Source: Flavobacterium defluvii
GTDB taxonomy: Bacteria > Bacteroidota > Bacteroidia > Flavobacteriales > Flavobacteriaceae
NCBI RefSeq assembly: GCF_900129555.1
Contig: NZ_FQWC01000001.1
Span: forward strand, 310,001 to 374,000
Length of the DNA stretch: 64,000 bases
Reading direction: 5' to 3'
The translations under genes were made by a program, and so were the position numbers. The notes beneath the pieces were generated by a model. It saw nothing but the letters and a program-made list of their open reading frames with translations. It was not told where the DNA came from and did no database searches. Below are positions 29,752 to 38,467 of this stretch, piece by piece. The stretch's first letter is position 1. Each line of letters opens with the position of its first letter.

Positions 29752-30987
29752 TTAAGCCACATTCTTACCTTTTTTTAGTTCAATAACGGTGATTTCTGGC
29801 ATAATACCAACACGTCCGGGATAAGCATGAAAACCAAATCCGCGGTTTACATAAACGTATCTTCCGGCTTCTTCGTATAGGCCTGCCCATTGTTTATAAA
29901 TGTATTGCGCCAGACTCCATTTAAAATATCCCGGAATCTCAATACCAAACTGCATTCCGTGTGTATGACCCGCTAAAGTTAAATGAAAGTTCTTAGGATG
30001 TTTTTTAATTTCATATTCCCAATGACTTGGATCGTGGCTCATTAGAACCTTAAAATCATCCTGATGAAGATTTTCTGATGCTTTATTTAAATCTCCGGCC
30101 TTTTTAAAATTAACACCCCAGTTTTCAACTCCAACCAAAGCAATTTTATCTTTTTCTTTTTGAATATATCTGTTTTCGTTTAATAAAAGATCAAAACCTA
30201 TTTTGCCATAAAGTTTTTTAATTTCTTCAAAGTTTTCATCTTTTTCTCTTGCAGAAGGCCATGTTACATATTCGCCGTAATCATGGTTTCCTAAAACAGC
30301 AAACTTTCCATATCTGTAGTTTTTTATTCTGTTAAAAGTTTCCAGCCAAGGATGCATTTCTTTTGCATGTGTATTTACAATGTCGCCGGTAAACAAAATC
30401 ATATCTGCTTCTTGCTCATTAATTAAATCAATGGCGTAATTAATTTTTTCAGGATTATCAAAACTTCCGCTGTGAACATCAGAAATCTGAGTTATTTTAA
30501 AACCGTCAAATTCATCCGGAAGATCAGGAAAAAAGATCGTCTGCCTGAATACTTTAAAATTATATTTTCCTTCAAAAATTCCGTAGATCAGTGACAAAAA
30601 CGGAACTGCCGCTAGTCCCAATGCAATCTGGCTGACAAACTTTCGCCTGTCCGGCATCATTTCTTTACGCGGAGCATTGTACATAAAATAGTTTAAAATA
30701 CTGGCGCCAATTCTAAAAATATCTTCACCAAACATTACCAGTGTAAGCACAATTTTTGGAACATAAACCAAAAGCATCAATCCCGTTGTAAACATGAATT
30801 GCTTCGTCTGCCCAACAGAACGATCAAATTGTGTAAAAGAATAAATGATGAAAACTAAAAGCAGTACGCTGATAATTTGATAACTAATTAAAACCCATCT
30901 TAGTTTGATTAAAGTACGAAAGGCCTGATATGAATAGAACTCAATAAATAAAAAAAGAGCACATAGAATTACAAAACGAAGGATCAT
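29752..30987 (-). CDS. membrane-anchored metallophosphoesterase
   Basis: A 411-residue protein. Three or four hydrophobic segments lie in the first 145 residues, then the calcineurin-like domain begins. Metal ligands: ISDVHSG (about 173-179), FTGDIVN (about 205-211), VLGNHDYGEY (about 238-247) and LAGHTHGMQFG (about 341-351). This is the YkuE/YaeI-like membrane branch, some members of which act on UDP-sugar lipids or phospholipids; the substrate here is unknown. Confidence 0.88.
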   Translation of the reverse strand: MILRFVILCALFLFIEFYSYQAFRTLIKLRWVLISYQIISVLLLVFIIYSFTQFDRSVGQTKQFMFTTGLMLLVYVPKIVLTLVMFGEDIFRIGASILNYFMYNAPRKEMMPDRRKFVSQIALGLAAVPFLSLIYGIFEGKYNFKVFRQTIFFPDLPDEFDGFKITQISDVHSGSFDNPEKINYAIDLINEQEADMILFTGDIVNTHAKEMHPWLETFNRIKNYRYGKFAVLGNHDYGEYVTWPSAREKDENFEEIKKLYGKIGFDLLLNENRYIQKEKDKIALVGVENWGVNFKKAGDLNKASENLHQDDFKVLMSHDPSHWEYEIKKHPKNFHLTLAGHTHGMQFGIEIPGYFKWSLAQYIYKQWAGLYEEAGRYVYVNRGFGFHAYPGRVGIMPEITVIELKKGKNVA

Positions 30988-31062
30988 TATTTACAGTTTT
31001 AAGCAAAGTAACAAAGAATGAAAATTTTATCGCTTTTTATTATCAAAAATTTAACTCAAAAA

Positions 31063-31096
31063 GCAAAAGCCGATAGATTTCTCTACCAGCTTTTGC
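31063..31096 (-). terminator. terminator of small exported gene A
   Basis: On the minus strand GCAAAAGC, then an inner GGTAGA/TCTATC stem, then GCTTTTGC and a T-run. The stem has about 14 pairs with one internal mismatch. Confidence 0.85.
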
Positions 31097-31156
31097 AGCC
31101 AAATTATTTAAAACCTTAGTCTACAACAAAGTCTAAATCAATAAACTTATATCGTG

Positions 31157-31339
31157 TTATTTTTGAGCTTTTGCCGATTCTGGTTTAGCTTCTGCTTTTT
31201 TTGTTTTTTTATCTGCTTTTTTCTCTTTTTTAGCAGCTTTAACTTCTTTTGCCTGAGTTTCTTTTACTGGAGTTGTTTGAGCGTTTACCATTGCTGCTGT
31301 TCCTAAAACTGCTACTGCTAATAAAACTAATTTTTTCAT
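31157..31339 (-). CDS. small Lys/Ala-rich exported protein A (Asr-like)
   Basis: A 60-residue protein: signal peptide MKKLVLLAVAVLGTAAMVNA, then a 39-residue mature part of Lys, Ala, Glu, Thr and Pro with 15 or more Lys and no aromatic residue, hence very basic and probably disordered. It resembles in composition the periplasmic acid-shock protein Asr of enterobacteria, though homology cannot be shown. It is a paralogue of the two small genes at 33.7 and 33.9 kb and stands at the 3' side of the kinase gene with its own promoter and terminator. Confidence 0.85.
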   Translation of the reverse strand: MKKLVLLAVAVLGTAAMVNAQTTPVKETQAKEVKAAKKEKKADKKTKKAEAKPESAKAQK

Positions 31340-31380
31340 GATTGTAGATTTTTATGATTACTATTTCTTTATTTATACTT

Positions 31381-31415
31381 CAAAGTTATAACCAGTAAAT
31401 GAAGACAAAATGAAG
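31381..31415 (-). promoter_or_regulatory. promoter of gene A with CTTCAT direct repeats
   Basis: TTTG (31409-31406), 17 bp, TAACTTTG (31388-31381) on the minus strand. Two CTTCAT copies with an 11-bp period (31415-31410 and 31404-31399) overlap the -33 element. The same repeat at the same distance precedes gene C, so it is a candidate binding site for the neighbouring OmpR-type regulator. Confidence 0.65.
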
Positions 31416-31442
31416 ATTAAACCAATCTGAAAAAATTAACTT

Positions 31443-32780
31443 TTAATTGTGTTTTGGAGTTTCCGGAAACAATAAAACAAAGCTTGTTCCTTGATTTAAA
31501 ACCGAAGTCACTTTAATTTCGATATGATGAAAAGCAGCAATACTCTTGGCAATGGCAAGCCCCAAGCCCTGCCCTTCCTGATCTGAACTTACCCTGGCAA
31601 ATCGGTTAAAGATGTTTTCTATTTGAGATTCGGTTAAACCAATTCCGGAATCTGTTATTGAGATAGAATATTGATTTTCTAAAAACTCATCAAAAACTAC
31701 AATCTTTCCGTCTGGTTTATTGTATTTGATCGCATTCGTAACCAAATTATAGATAAGTATATGAATTAAAGTTTTGTTTCCTCTAAAGACAAAATCATAT
31801 TCTACTTTATTTACAAACTGAATTCCTTTATCATCAATTCTGTCCTGAAGATCTTCTTGTAAATCGTTTATGATTTCCTGAAAATTAATATTTTCATTTG
31901 CTTCATATTGGTTGTTTTCGATTCGGGAAATCAGCAATAAATTATTGATGATCTTTTTCAGCATATCAAGCGTTTTCAATGAACCTGCAATTTTATCAAC
32001 CGCATTATCATCAAGGGAGTCATTTTGAAGTAAATTCTCCAGTTTGTTTTTCAATAAAGCAATCGGCGTTAAAAGCTCATGTGAAACATTCGAGATAAAT
32101 TGCTTTTCTTTTTTGAAAAGTTCAGCAATACGATCCATCATTTGGTTTAAAACCAAATCCAGTTCTCTAAAATCTCTTGATTTTGCCTTTATTGGTGTAT
32201 GATCAAAAAGTTCAGGTTCGTTTACGCGCCTTATTTTGGTATCAATAATTTTATAAAATGGTTTTAATAAATATTCGATATAAAAAGTATCTGCCAAAAA
32301 AGTAACCAAAAGTATGACTACCAAAACAATGATAATGAATAGTTTTATAATAAAAGTAAGATCTTTTACCTCACTTAAACTGCTTCCTATTTCGAGTTGA
32401 TAATCTTCATTTTCATATGTAAAATGATGCTGCAGGATTCGGTATTCATTTTCTTCGCCTTCAATAATTCGGTATTCATTACTAAAAGAAGTTTTCTTTT
32501 GATGCGGCTTTATGGGAACTCTCGAAAGAACTAAAAATTCACTGTGAAGAGTAGAAAACTGGGAATAGGTTTCGGTCGAATCATCTTGATTTTCAATAAA
32601 ATCATTAATCTCTTTTTGATTTAAATTGTCAATGAATTTCTTCTTCTTTTCAATTAATCCATTATTAATATGCCTGTAAACAACATTTTCGACCAAAATG
32701 GGAAGCATGAGCCATAAAACTAAAATTACCAGCAATCTGGTTAGTGCATTAAAAATGGCCAATTGATGTTTTATCTTCAC
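31443..32780 (-). CDS. sensor histidine kinase
   Basis: A 445-residue membrane kinase. Membrane helices at about 11-32 and 143-166 enclose a 110-residue periplasmic sensor domain with many Glu, Lys and His and no known fold name. The phospho-acceptor His234 is in NVSHELLTP. The ATPase domain has an N box LVTNAIKYN, G1 DSGIGL and G2 GQGLGLAIAK. It follows the response regulator by 12 bases, forming one unit. Flanking small cationic exported proteins suggest that it senses an envelope condition. Confidence 0.93.
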   Translation of the reverse strand: MKIKHQLAIFNALTRLLVILVLWLMLPILVENVVYRHINNGLIEKKKKFIDNLNQKEINDFIENQDDSTETYSQFSTLHSEFLVLSRVPIKPHQKKTSFSNEYRIIEGEENEYRILQHHFTYENEDYQLEIGSSLSEVKDLTFIIKLFIIIVLVVILLVTFLADTFYIEYLLKPFYKIIDTKIRRVNEPELFDHTPIKAKSRDFRELDLVLNQMMDRIAELFKKEKQFISNVSHELLTPIALLKNKLENLLQNDSLDDNAVDKIAGSLKTLDMLKKIINNLLLISRIENNQYEANENINFQEIINDLQEDLQDRIDDKGIQFVNKVEYDFVFRGNKTLIHILIYNLVTNAIKYNKPDGKIVVFDEFLENQYSISITDSGIGLTESQIENIFNRFARVSSDQEGQGLGLAIAKSIAAFHHIEIKVTSVLNQGTSFVLLFPETPKHN

Positions 32781-32792
32781 GAGAATTTCGAT

Positions 32793-33467
32793 TTATTCGT
32801 TTATACGATAACCTACATTTCGAACGGTTTCAAACCAATCGATAGAAGTATGTTTGTCTAGTTTTTTTCTGAGATTTCGAACATGAACATCGATAAAATT
32901 CGAATCTGAATTTACTTCGAGAATATCACCCCAAATATGTTCTGTTAATTGTAATCTGGTAATTACACGATTTTTATTCAAAACCAAATATTGAAAAATG
33001 TCAAATTCTTTTTTGGTTAAATTAATTGGCACTTCATTAAAACTCACTTTATAATCCTGAAGCTGAAGCAAGAATCCGTGAATGCTTAAATTGTTTAAAG
33101 TAAAACCGTGAATCCTGCGTATTACAGCAAACAATCTTGCAGCCAATTCTGTCAATGCAAAAGGTTTTGTCAAATAATCATCGGCGCCCAGATGAAGTCC
33201 GTTAATTCTATCGTCCAGTTCACCACGAGCGGTAAGCACTATTACCGCTATTTTTGATTTTGTTTTTCGAACAGCCTGCAAAACCTCAAATCCATCTCCG
33301 TCGGGCAAACCCAAATCCAGCAGCATGGCATCATAATCGTTGCTTCCAAATTCTTCGAGAGCATCGGCACAATTCTTTGCAATTTTACAAATATAACCTG
33401 TGTTACACAGAAAGTCATAAACTTCAACAGCAAGTTCTCTATTATCTTCAACAATCAAAATATTCAT
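32793..33467 (-). CDS. OmpR-family response regulator
   Basis: A 224-residue regulator. Receiver domain: acidic pocket VEDN (7-10), phospho-acceptor Asp51 in MLLDLGLPDGDG, and conserved Thr and Lys in VLTARG and LTKPFA. The C-terminal winged helix (about 125-222) ends with NFIDVHVRNLRKKL and VRNVGYRI. ATG at 33467 gives the standard start MNILIVEDN. OmpR-type regulators bind direct repeats of about 10-11 bp, as found before small genes A and C. Confidence 0.94.
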   Translation of the reverse strand: MNILIVEDNRELAVEVYDFLCNTGYICKIAKNCADALEEFGSNDYDAMLLDLGLPDGDGFEVLQAVRKTKSKIAVIVLTARGELDDRINGLHLGADDYLTKPFALTELAARLFAVIRRIHGFTLNNLSIHGFLLQLQDYKVSFNEVPINLTKKEFDIFQYLVLNKNRVITRLQLTEHIWGDILEVNSDSNFIDVHVRNLRKKLDKHTSIDWFETVRNVGYRINE

Positions 33468-33544
33468 AAAACAAGACATTTAAACGCAACTAAAATTAAT
33501 CAATTATCAAAAATCAGGTTGCGCGTTATTAAAAAATTAACTAA

Positions 33545-33576
33545 TAAAAAAAGCTGACAAATTTCTTCATCAGCTT
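33545..33576 (-). terminator. terminator of small genes B and C
   Basis: AAGCTGA, 12-base loop, TCAGCTT and a T-run on the minus strand. It lies between gene B and the response regulator gene. Confidence 0.75.
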
Positions 33577-33654
33577 CTTCAATCGCATTCATCATAATCA
33601 TTATTCCTGTTTTGCCTCCGTTACAATGCTTCGAAAACAAAACAAGAGCAATTC

Positions 33655-33837
33655 TTATTTTTTCACGTTAGCAGCTTCTTCTTTTGGAGCTTCGGCTTTT
33701 GCTTTTTTATTTCCTTTATGATGATGCTTTGTAGCTTTCACTTCTTTTGCAGGCGCCGCCTGAGCCGGAGTTGTTTGAGCGCTAACCATTACACTTGTTC
33801 CTAGAACTGCTGCTGCTAATAAAATTAATTTTTTCAT
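33655..33837 (-). CDS. small His/Lys/Ala-rich exported protein B (Asr-like)
   Basis: A 60-residue paralogue of gene A. Signal peptide MKKLILLAAAVLGTSVMVSA, then a mature part with APAKEVKATKHHHKGNKKAK and further Ala, Lys and Glu. The THHH/KK pattern is the most Asr-like of the three. The ATG at 33837 is preferred to an upstream in-frame start because it begins the signal peptide. It lies 45 bases after gene C and is probably co-transcribed with it. Confidence 0.83.
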   Translation of the reverse strand: MKKLILLAAAVLGTSVMVSAQTTPAQAAPAKEVKATKHHHKGNKKAKAEAPKEEAANVKK

Positions 33838-33882
33838 GATTTCTAAATTTTTAAAATTAACCAACCTTTTATTTAACCTTTT

Positions 33883-34095
33883 TTATTTTTTTACTTTTGC
33901 TGTCTCAGTTTTTGCTGTTTCTCCTTTTGGAGCTTCGCTTTTTACTGATTTTGTTTTTTTATCAGTTTTATTTTTTGGGTGTTTAACAGCTTTTACTTCT
34001 TTTACAGGAACTGTTTTGCCATCTTTTGCAGGAAACGCATGAACCATTGCACCTGTTCCTAAAACTGCTACTAATAACATCAATAAATTTCTCAT
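33883..34095 (-). CDS. small Lys-rich exported protein C
   Basis: A 70-residue paralogue: signal peptide MRNLLMLLVAVLGTGAMVHA, then a mature part of about 50 residues with VPVKEVKAVKHPKNKTDKKT and repeated Lys-Thr-Glu. It shares the PVKEVKA segment with gene A (PVKETQAKEVKA), showing common origin. It lies upstream of gene B. Confidence 0.83.
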   Translation of the reverse strand: MRNLLMLLVAVLGTGAMVHAFPAKDGKTVPVKEVKAVKHPKNKTDKKTKSVKSEAPKGETAKTETAKVKK

Positions 34096-34136
34096 GATTT
34101 CTAAGATTTAAGATTTATACCTTTTATTTTACATCT

Positions 34137-34171
34137 CAAAATTACCTTCGCAACATGAAGAGAAAATGAAG
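34137..34171 (-). promoter_or_regulatory. promoter region of gene C with CTTCAT direct repeats
   Basis: TAATTTTG (34144-34137) is preceded on the minus strand by CTTCAT at 34171-34166 and 34160-34155, period 11 bp. The distance from the box to the repeats equals that at gene A. No TTG at -33 is present, as expected of an activator-dependent promoter. Confidence 0.6.
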
Positions 34172-34223
34172 AAATCCCTGAATAAAAAAATTTAACTTGA
34201 TATTAACGCTTTGTGGGTTTTTC

Positions 34224-34344
34224 ACCATATAAGTTATAATAAATTCATTTAATATATTAGGACGCAGCTAATCGTTATGTATTAAAATGCGCAGACGCAC
34301 TCCAGTGCGCCTCTACTAAAATGAACTTATATAACTTATATGGT
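34224..34344. repeat. 121-bp inverted-repeat element upstream of polA
   Basis: Outer arms 34224-34238 and 34330-34344 are a perfect 15-bp inverted repeat (ACCATATAAGTTATA); with one bulge and one mismatch the pairing extends about 11 bp inward. The loop carries a smaller hairpin CGCACT-CC-AGTGCG within 34291-34316 that is 21/26 identical to a segment in the thiS-thiC gap. The rest of the 336-bp gap before polA shows no gene. Confidence 0.7.
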
Positions 34345-34431
34345 TCAAAAAAATCTATGATGGAAAAAAAATCTTCTGAGGCTAATTTTTGAGAACCCAA
34401 TTGTTTATTTTTACAGACTAATATTTTTTAT

Positions 34432-37269
34432 ATGTCTACTCAAAAACGCCTTTTTCTTCTAGATGCTTATGCATTAATTTTTCGTGGTTATTATGCCTTT
34501 ATAAAAAACCCGAGAATCAACTCAAAAGGAATGGATACATCTGCAATTATGGGTTTTATGAACTCACTTTTGGATGTAATTAAAAGAGAAAAGCCAGATC
34601 ATCTGGCTGTTGCTTTCGACAAAGAAGGAAGCCACGCAAGAACAGAAATGTTTGCCGAATACAAAGCTAACCGCGATGAAACTCCCGAAGCAATTAAAAT
34701 TGCTGTTCCCTATATTCAGGAATTATTAAGAGCTATGCATATTCCGATTATTGAACTTGCAGGCTGCGAAGCCGATGATTTAATTGGGACAATTGCCAAA
34801 CAAGCCGAAAAACAAAACTATAAGGTTTACATGGTAACGCCTGATAAGGATTTTGCACAATTGGTTTCTGAAAACATCTTTATGTACAAACCTGCCCGTA
34901 TGGGTAATGGAATCGAAATTTGGGGAATTCCCGAAGTTTTGGCAAAATTTGAAGTTGAAAGACCAGAACAGGTAATTGATTTTCTTGGAATGATGGGAGA
35001 CGCCGTAGATAATATTCCGGGATTGCCAGGAGTTGGTGAAGTTACAGCTAAAAAGTTCCTGAAAGAATTTGGTTCTATGGAAAATCTTTTAGAAAATACC
35101 GACAAGCTAAAAGGTAAAATGAAAGAAAACATCGAAGCCAATAAAGACAAAGGTATTTTGTCTAAAAAACTGGCAACGATTATGTGCGACTGTGATGTTG
35201 TTTTTAATGAAGATGACTACGAACTTTCTCGCCCAGATATTGAAAAAACCGATGCTATTTTTCAGGAATTAGAATTTAGAAGAATGGCAGAACAGTTTGA
35301 TAATTTATTCAGAACAGATGGACCTCAAACTACTGCGGCTCCAGCTTCTGAGGCCAAATTATACAAAAAACCAACTAAAAATGAAGATCAATTTGATCTT
35401 TTTGGAAGTGTTTCTTCAGAAGATAATTCAGATGCTCCAAGAACTTCATTCTATAATACTCTAGAAGATACTGAACATTCTTATCAGACAGTTCAGGGCG
35501 ATTTAGGAATCAAATTGCTTTTACAAAATCTGCAGAAACAAACAGCCGTTTGTTTTGATACAGAAACAACCGGAATCGACGCTCTGCACGCAGAACTTGT
35601 TGGAATGTCTTTCTCTTACGAAAAAGGAAAAGCATTTTATGTTCCGTTTCCTGAAAGTCAGGAAGAAGCTAAAGCTTTAATCGAGAAATTTGTTCCGTTT
35701 TTTGAAAATGAAAACATTGAGAAAATAGGACAGAATTTAAAATACGATTTAAAAATTCTTTCTAATTACGGCGTTACGGTAAAAGGAAAACTTTTTGATA
35801 CGATGATTGCACATTATCTTATTAATCCGGATATGCGTCATAACATGGATATTTTGGCAGAAACATATTTAAAATATTCACCAAAATCGATCGAAACCTT
35901 AATTGGTAAAAAAGGAAAAAATCAGCTTAGTATGCGTGACGTTCCTTTAGAAGATATTAAAGAATATGCTGCAGAAGATGCTGACGTAACTTTACAATTA
36001 AAAGAAATCTTTTCAGCCGAATTAGACAAAACAGAAACTAAAAAATTGTTTGACGAAATCGAAATTCCGTTAGTAAGCGTTTTGGCTGATATGGAAACAG
36101 AAGGAATTCGTCTGGATGTTGATTTCTTAAAAGAAATGTCTAAAGAAATGGATGTTGAAATTAAATCTTTAGAAGAAAAAATATATGAAACTGCAGGCGA
36201 AAAATTCAACCTTGCTTCTCCAAAACAACTAGGAGATATTTTGTTTGATAAACTCAAAATTGGCGGAGCAAAGCAAAAGAAAACCAAAACCGGTCAATAT
36301 GCAACCGGTGAAGAAGTTTTGACTTATCTGGCAAACGACAATCCGATTGTGCAGCAAATTTTAGACTGGCGTCAGATGGTAAAACTTCAAAGTACTTATA
36401 TCCTGGCTTTACCGGAACAGGTTGATAAAAAAACGCTGCGAGTTCATACCGATTATATGCAGACCGTTGCTGCAACGGGACGTTTGAGTTCTAATAATCC
36501 GAACTTGCAAAATATTCCAATTCGTACCGAAAGAGGTCGCCAGATTCGTAAAGCTTTTGTCGCACGCGATGAAAACCATACCTTAATTTCTGCCGATTAC
36601 TCGCAAATTGAGTTAAGAATTATTGCTGCTTTGAGTGGTGAAGAAAACATGATTAAAGCTTTCCAGGATGGAGAAGATATTCACAGAGCAACTGCTGCAA
36701 AGGTTTTTAATGTTGCCTTAGAAGAAGTTTCACGCGAACAAAGAAGTAATGCCAAGACGGTAAACTTCGGAATCATCTATGGCGTTTCTGCTTTCGGATT
36801 AAGTAATCAGACTTCATTATCAAGAAGCGAAAGTGCTGCTTTGATTGATGCATATTACAAAACATATCCACGTCTTAAATCCTATATTTCTGAACAAGTT
36901 GATTTTGCACGTGAAAAAGGTTATGTACAAACTATTTTAGGTCGTCGTCGTTATCTTAAAGATATTAATTCAGCAAATGCTGTTGTGAGAAGTGCTGCAG
37001 AACGAAATGCTGTAAACGCACCAATCCAGGGAAGTGCTGCCGATGTAATTAAAATTGCGATGATTAATATCCACAAAAAATTAAGAGAAGAAAACTGGAA
37101 ATCTAAGATGTTACTGCAAGTTCATGATGAGCTTGTGTTCGATGTTCATAATGATGAACTCGAAAAAATTCAGCCAATGATTAAACACGAAATGGAAAAT
37201 GCTTTTAAAATGGCTGTTCCATTAGAAGTTGAACTTGGTTTGGGTAAGGATTGGTTAGAAGCGCATTAA
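34432..37269 (+). CDS. polA: DNA polymerase I
   Basis: A 945-residue three-domain enzyme for Okazaki-fragment processing and repair. The 5'-3' nuclease domain (1-290) has FLLDAYALIFRGYYAF and GMMGDAVDNIPGLPGVG. The 3'-5' exonuclease keeps its acidic residues: FDTETTG (about 377), NLKYDLKIL and the AAEDADVT segment, so proofreading should be active. The polymerase domain has ISADYSQIELRI (motif A), RSNAKTVNFGIIYG (motif B) and QVHDELVFD (motif C). A divergent pair with gene C, separated by the inverted-repeat element. Confidence 0.97.
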   Translation: MSTQKRLFLLDAYALIFRGYYAFIKNPRINSKGMDTSAIMGFMNSLLDVIKREKPDHLAVAFDKEGSHARTEMFAEYKANRDETPEAIKIAVPYIQELLRAMHIPIIELAGCEADDLIGTIAKQAEKQNYKVYMVTPDKDFAQLVSENIFMYKPARMGNGIEIWGIPEVLAKFEVERPEQVIDFLGMMGDAVDNIPGLPGVGEVTAKKFLKEFGSMENLLENTDKLKGKMKENIEANKDKGILSKKLATIMCDCDVVFNEDDYELSRPDIEKTDAIFQELEFRRMAEQFDNLFRTDGPQTTAAPASEAKLYKKPTKNEDQFDLFGSVSSEDNSDAPRTSFYNTLEDTEHSYQTVQGDLGIKLLLQNLQKQTAVCFDTETTGIDALHAELVGMSFSYEKGKAFYVPFPESQEEAKALIEKFVPFFENENIEKIGQNLKYDLKILSNYGVTVKGKLFDTMIAHYLINPDMRHNMDILAETYLKYSPKSIETLIGKKGKNQLSMRDVPLEDIKEYAAEDADVTLQLKEIFSAELDKTETKKLFDEIEIPLVSVLADMETEGIRLDVDFLKEMSKEMDVEIKSLEEKIYETAGEKFNLASPKQLGDILFDKLKIGGAKQKKTKTGQYATGEEVLTYLANDNPIVQQILDWRQMVKLQSTYILALPEQVDKKTLRVHTDYMQTVAATGRLSSNNPNLQNIPIRTERGRQIRKAFVARDENHTLISADYSQIELRIIAALSGEENMIKAFQDGEDIHRATAAKVFNVALEEVSREQRSNAKTVNFGIIYGVSAFGLSNQTSLSRSESAALIDAYYKTYPRLKSYISEQVDFAREKGYVQTILGRRRYLKDINSANAVVRSAAERNAVNAPIQGSAADVIKIAMINIHKKLREENWKSKMLLQVHDELVFDVHNDELEKIQPMIKHEMENAFKMAVPLEVELGLGKDWLEAH

Positions 37270-37310
37270 TCGATATTAGATTTCAGATTGTAGATTTTAG
37301 ATTTTTTGAA
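37270..37310. repeat. AATCTAAAATCT-family repeat
   Basis: The gap after polA reads as degenerate copies of TAGATTT (rc AAATCTA). The same family occurs at 54310-54340 between thiH and thiF. Confidence 0.55.
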
Positions 37311-37313
37311 CCA

Positions 37314-38429
37314 ATGATAAAAAAGACTTTCATATTTCTTTGCATTTTTTATTGTGCTTTTTCGTTTTGTCAAAATCAGACTTACTATTTAGAAGGAACT
37401 TTGGCAAAAAGTAAAATCTATATGAAAATTGACGTTTATAAGTCAAACGGCGAAACAGATTTAGATGCTGTTTATTTTTACCAAAATTCATTAAAAGACA
37501 TCAAATTAGAAGGAAAATTCAAAGACGCTAATAATTTCACTTTTTATTTTAAACCCGGAGATGCCGTCAGCGAAAAATTTTATTTAAAAAAGTCAAATAA
37601 TAATTTCGATGGATTTTGGTATGATGCAAAAGAAAAACAATTACCAGTTCATTTGGTTCCTGTAAATTTTGCCAATTACAAGTCTAATCTAAAACTTCAA
37701 TTTGAGGATGATAAACTCAATTTTGTAAAGTTTAAATTTCTAGAGTTTAAAAAAATTAAAACAACAACTTACAACAACAAAGAGTTTATATGGTATTCTG
37801 AAAAGCATTGTGATTCTGATTTTTTTAGACTGGGAAGTAATTTTTCAGATCAAAATAAAAATACAGTCAATCCAATTTTAGAAGAAATTCATGTTCAAAA
37901 AACATTAATACAATTAAGCTGTTCCTCAAGTTTCGAATATAGTAATGGTAAAGGTGTAGAAACAACAGCAACTATAAATTTTCTCAACACTAATTTACTG
38001 GGCTTTGAAACTTTTGATTCCTGGGATTGTGGAGGTGCTCATCCCGATTTTGGCAGCAGCGGTTTTCTAATTGATTTAAATAATGGAAAAGAATATGAAA
38101 TTGATGATATTCTGGCATTTGACAAAAGTGTAACTGGCGACCAAAAGAATAATTTTTCTGCTTTTTCTAAATACAGAAGCGACTATTTTGCTCCAAAATT
38201 ATTAGAACTTATTACTTCAATTGAACATTTTAAGAAACCCGATACGGAAGACGACTGCGATTATACCGATATTGAAAATTGGGATTTTATTTCATGGAGT
38301 TATACAGAAAAAGGAATAACATTTACACCATACTTTCCAAGAGTAAACCGTGCTTGTGAAGAACCTTTTCTGGTTCCGTTTGAGAAATTGAAAAAGTATA
38401 AAAATCCTAAATTCCCATATTCATTATAA
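37314..38429 (+). CDS. exported protein of unknown function, RsiV/DUF3298-like C-terminus
   Basis: A 371-residue protein with signal peptide MIKKTFIFLCIFYCAFSFCQ. Residues about 25-120 form a beta-rich domain with YLEGTLAKSKIYMKIDVY. The C-terminal half contains DSWDCGGAHPDFGSSGFLID and NGKEYEIDDIL, resembling the GGAHP motif of the DUF3298/RsiV fold. I do not recognise a function. ATG at 37314 starts the signal peptide; an upstream frame overlapping polA is rejected because it reads through the repeat. It ends at a terminator shared with the convergent regulator gene. Confidence 0.7.
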   Translation: MIKKTFIFLCIFYCAFSFCQNQTYYLEGTLAKSKIYMKIDVYKSNGETDLDAVYFYQNSLKDIKLEGKFKDANNFTFYFKPGDAVSEKFYLKKSNNNFDGFWYDAKEKQLPVHLVPVNFANYKSNLKLQFEDDKLNFVKFKFLEFKKIKTTTYNNKEFIWYSEKHCDSDFFRLGSNFSDQNKNTVNPILEEIHVQKTLIQLSCSSSFEYSNGKGVETTATINFLNTNLLGFETFDSWDCGGAHPDFGSSGFLIDLNNGKEYEIDDILAFDKSVTGDQKNNFSAFSKYRSDYFAPKLLELITSIEHFKKPDTEDDCDYTDIENWDFISWSYTEKGITFTPYFPRVNRACEEPFLVPFEKLKKYKNPKFPYSL

Positions 38430-38432
38430 TAA

Positions 38433-38460
38433 AAACCCATCAGTTTCTGCTGATGGGTTT
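38433..38460. terminator. bidirectional terminator
   Basis: AAACCCATCAG, loop TTTCTG, CTGATGGGTTT between converging genes. Confidence 0.88.
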
Positions 38461-38467
38461 CGTTATC

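Noticed and set aside
37251..37313. Longer N-terminus of the exported protein after polA, overlapping polA
   Set aside because: It would be encoded by repeat sequence and would bury the clear signal peptide that starts at 37314.
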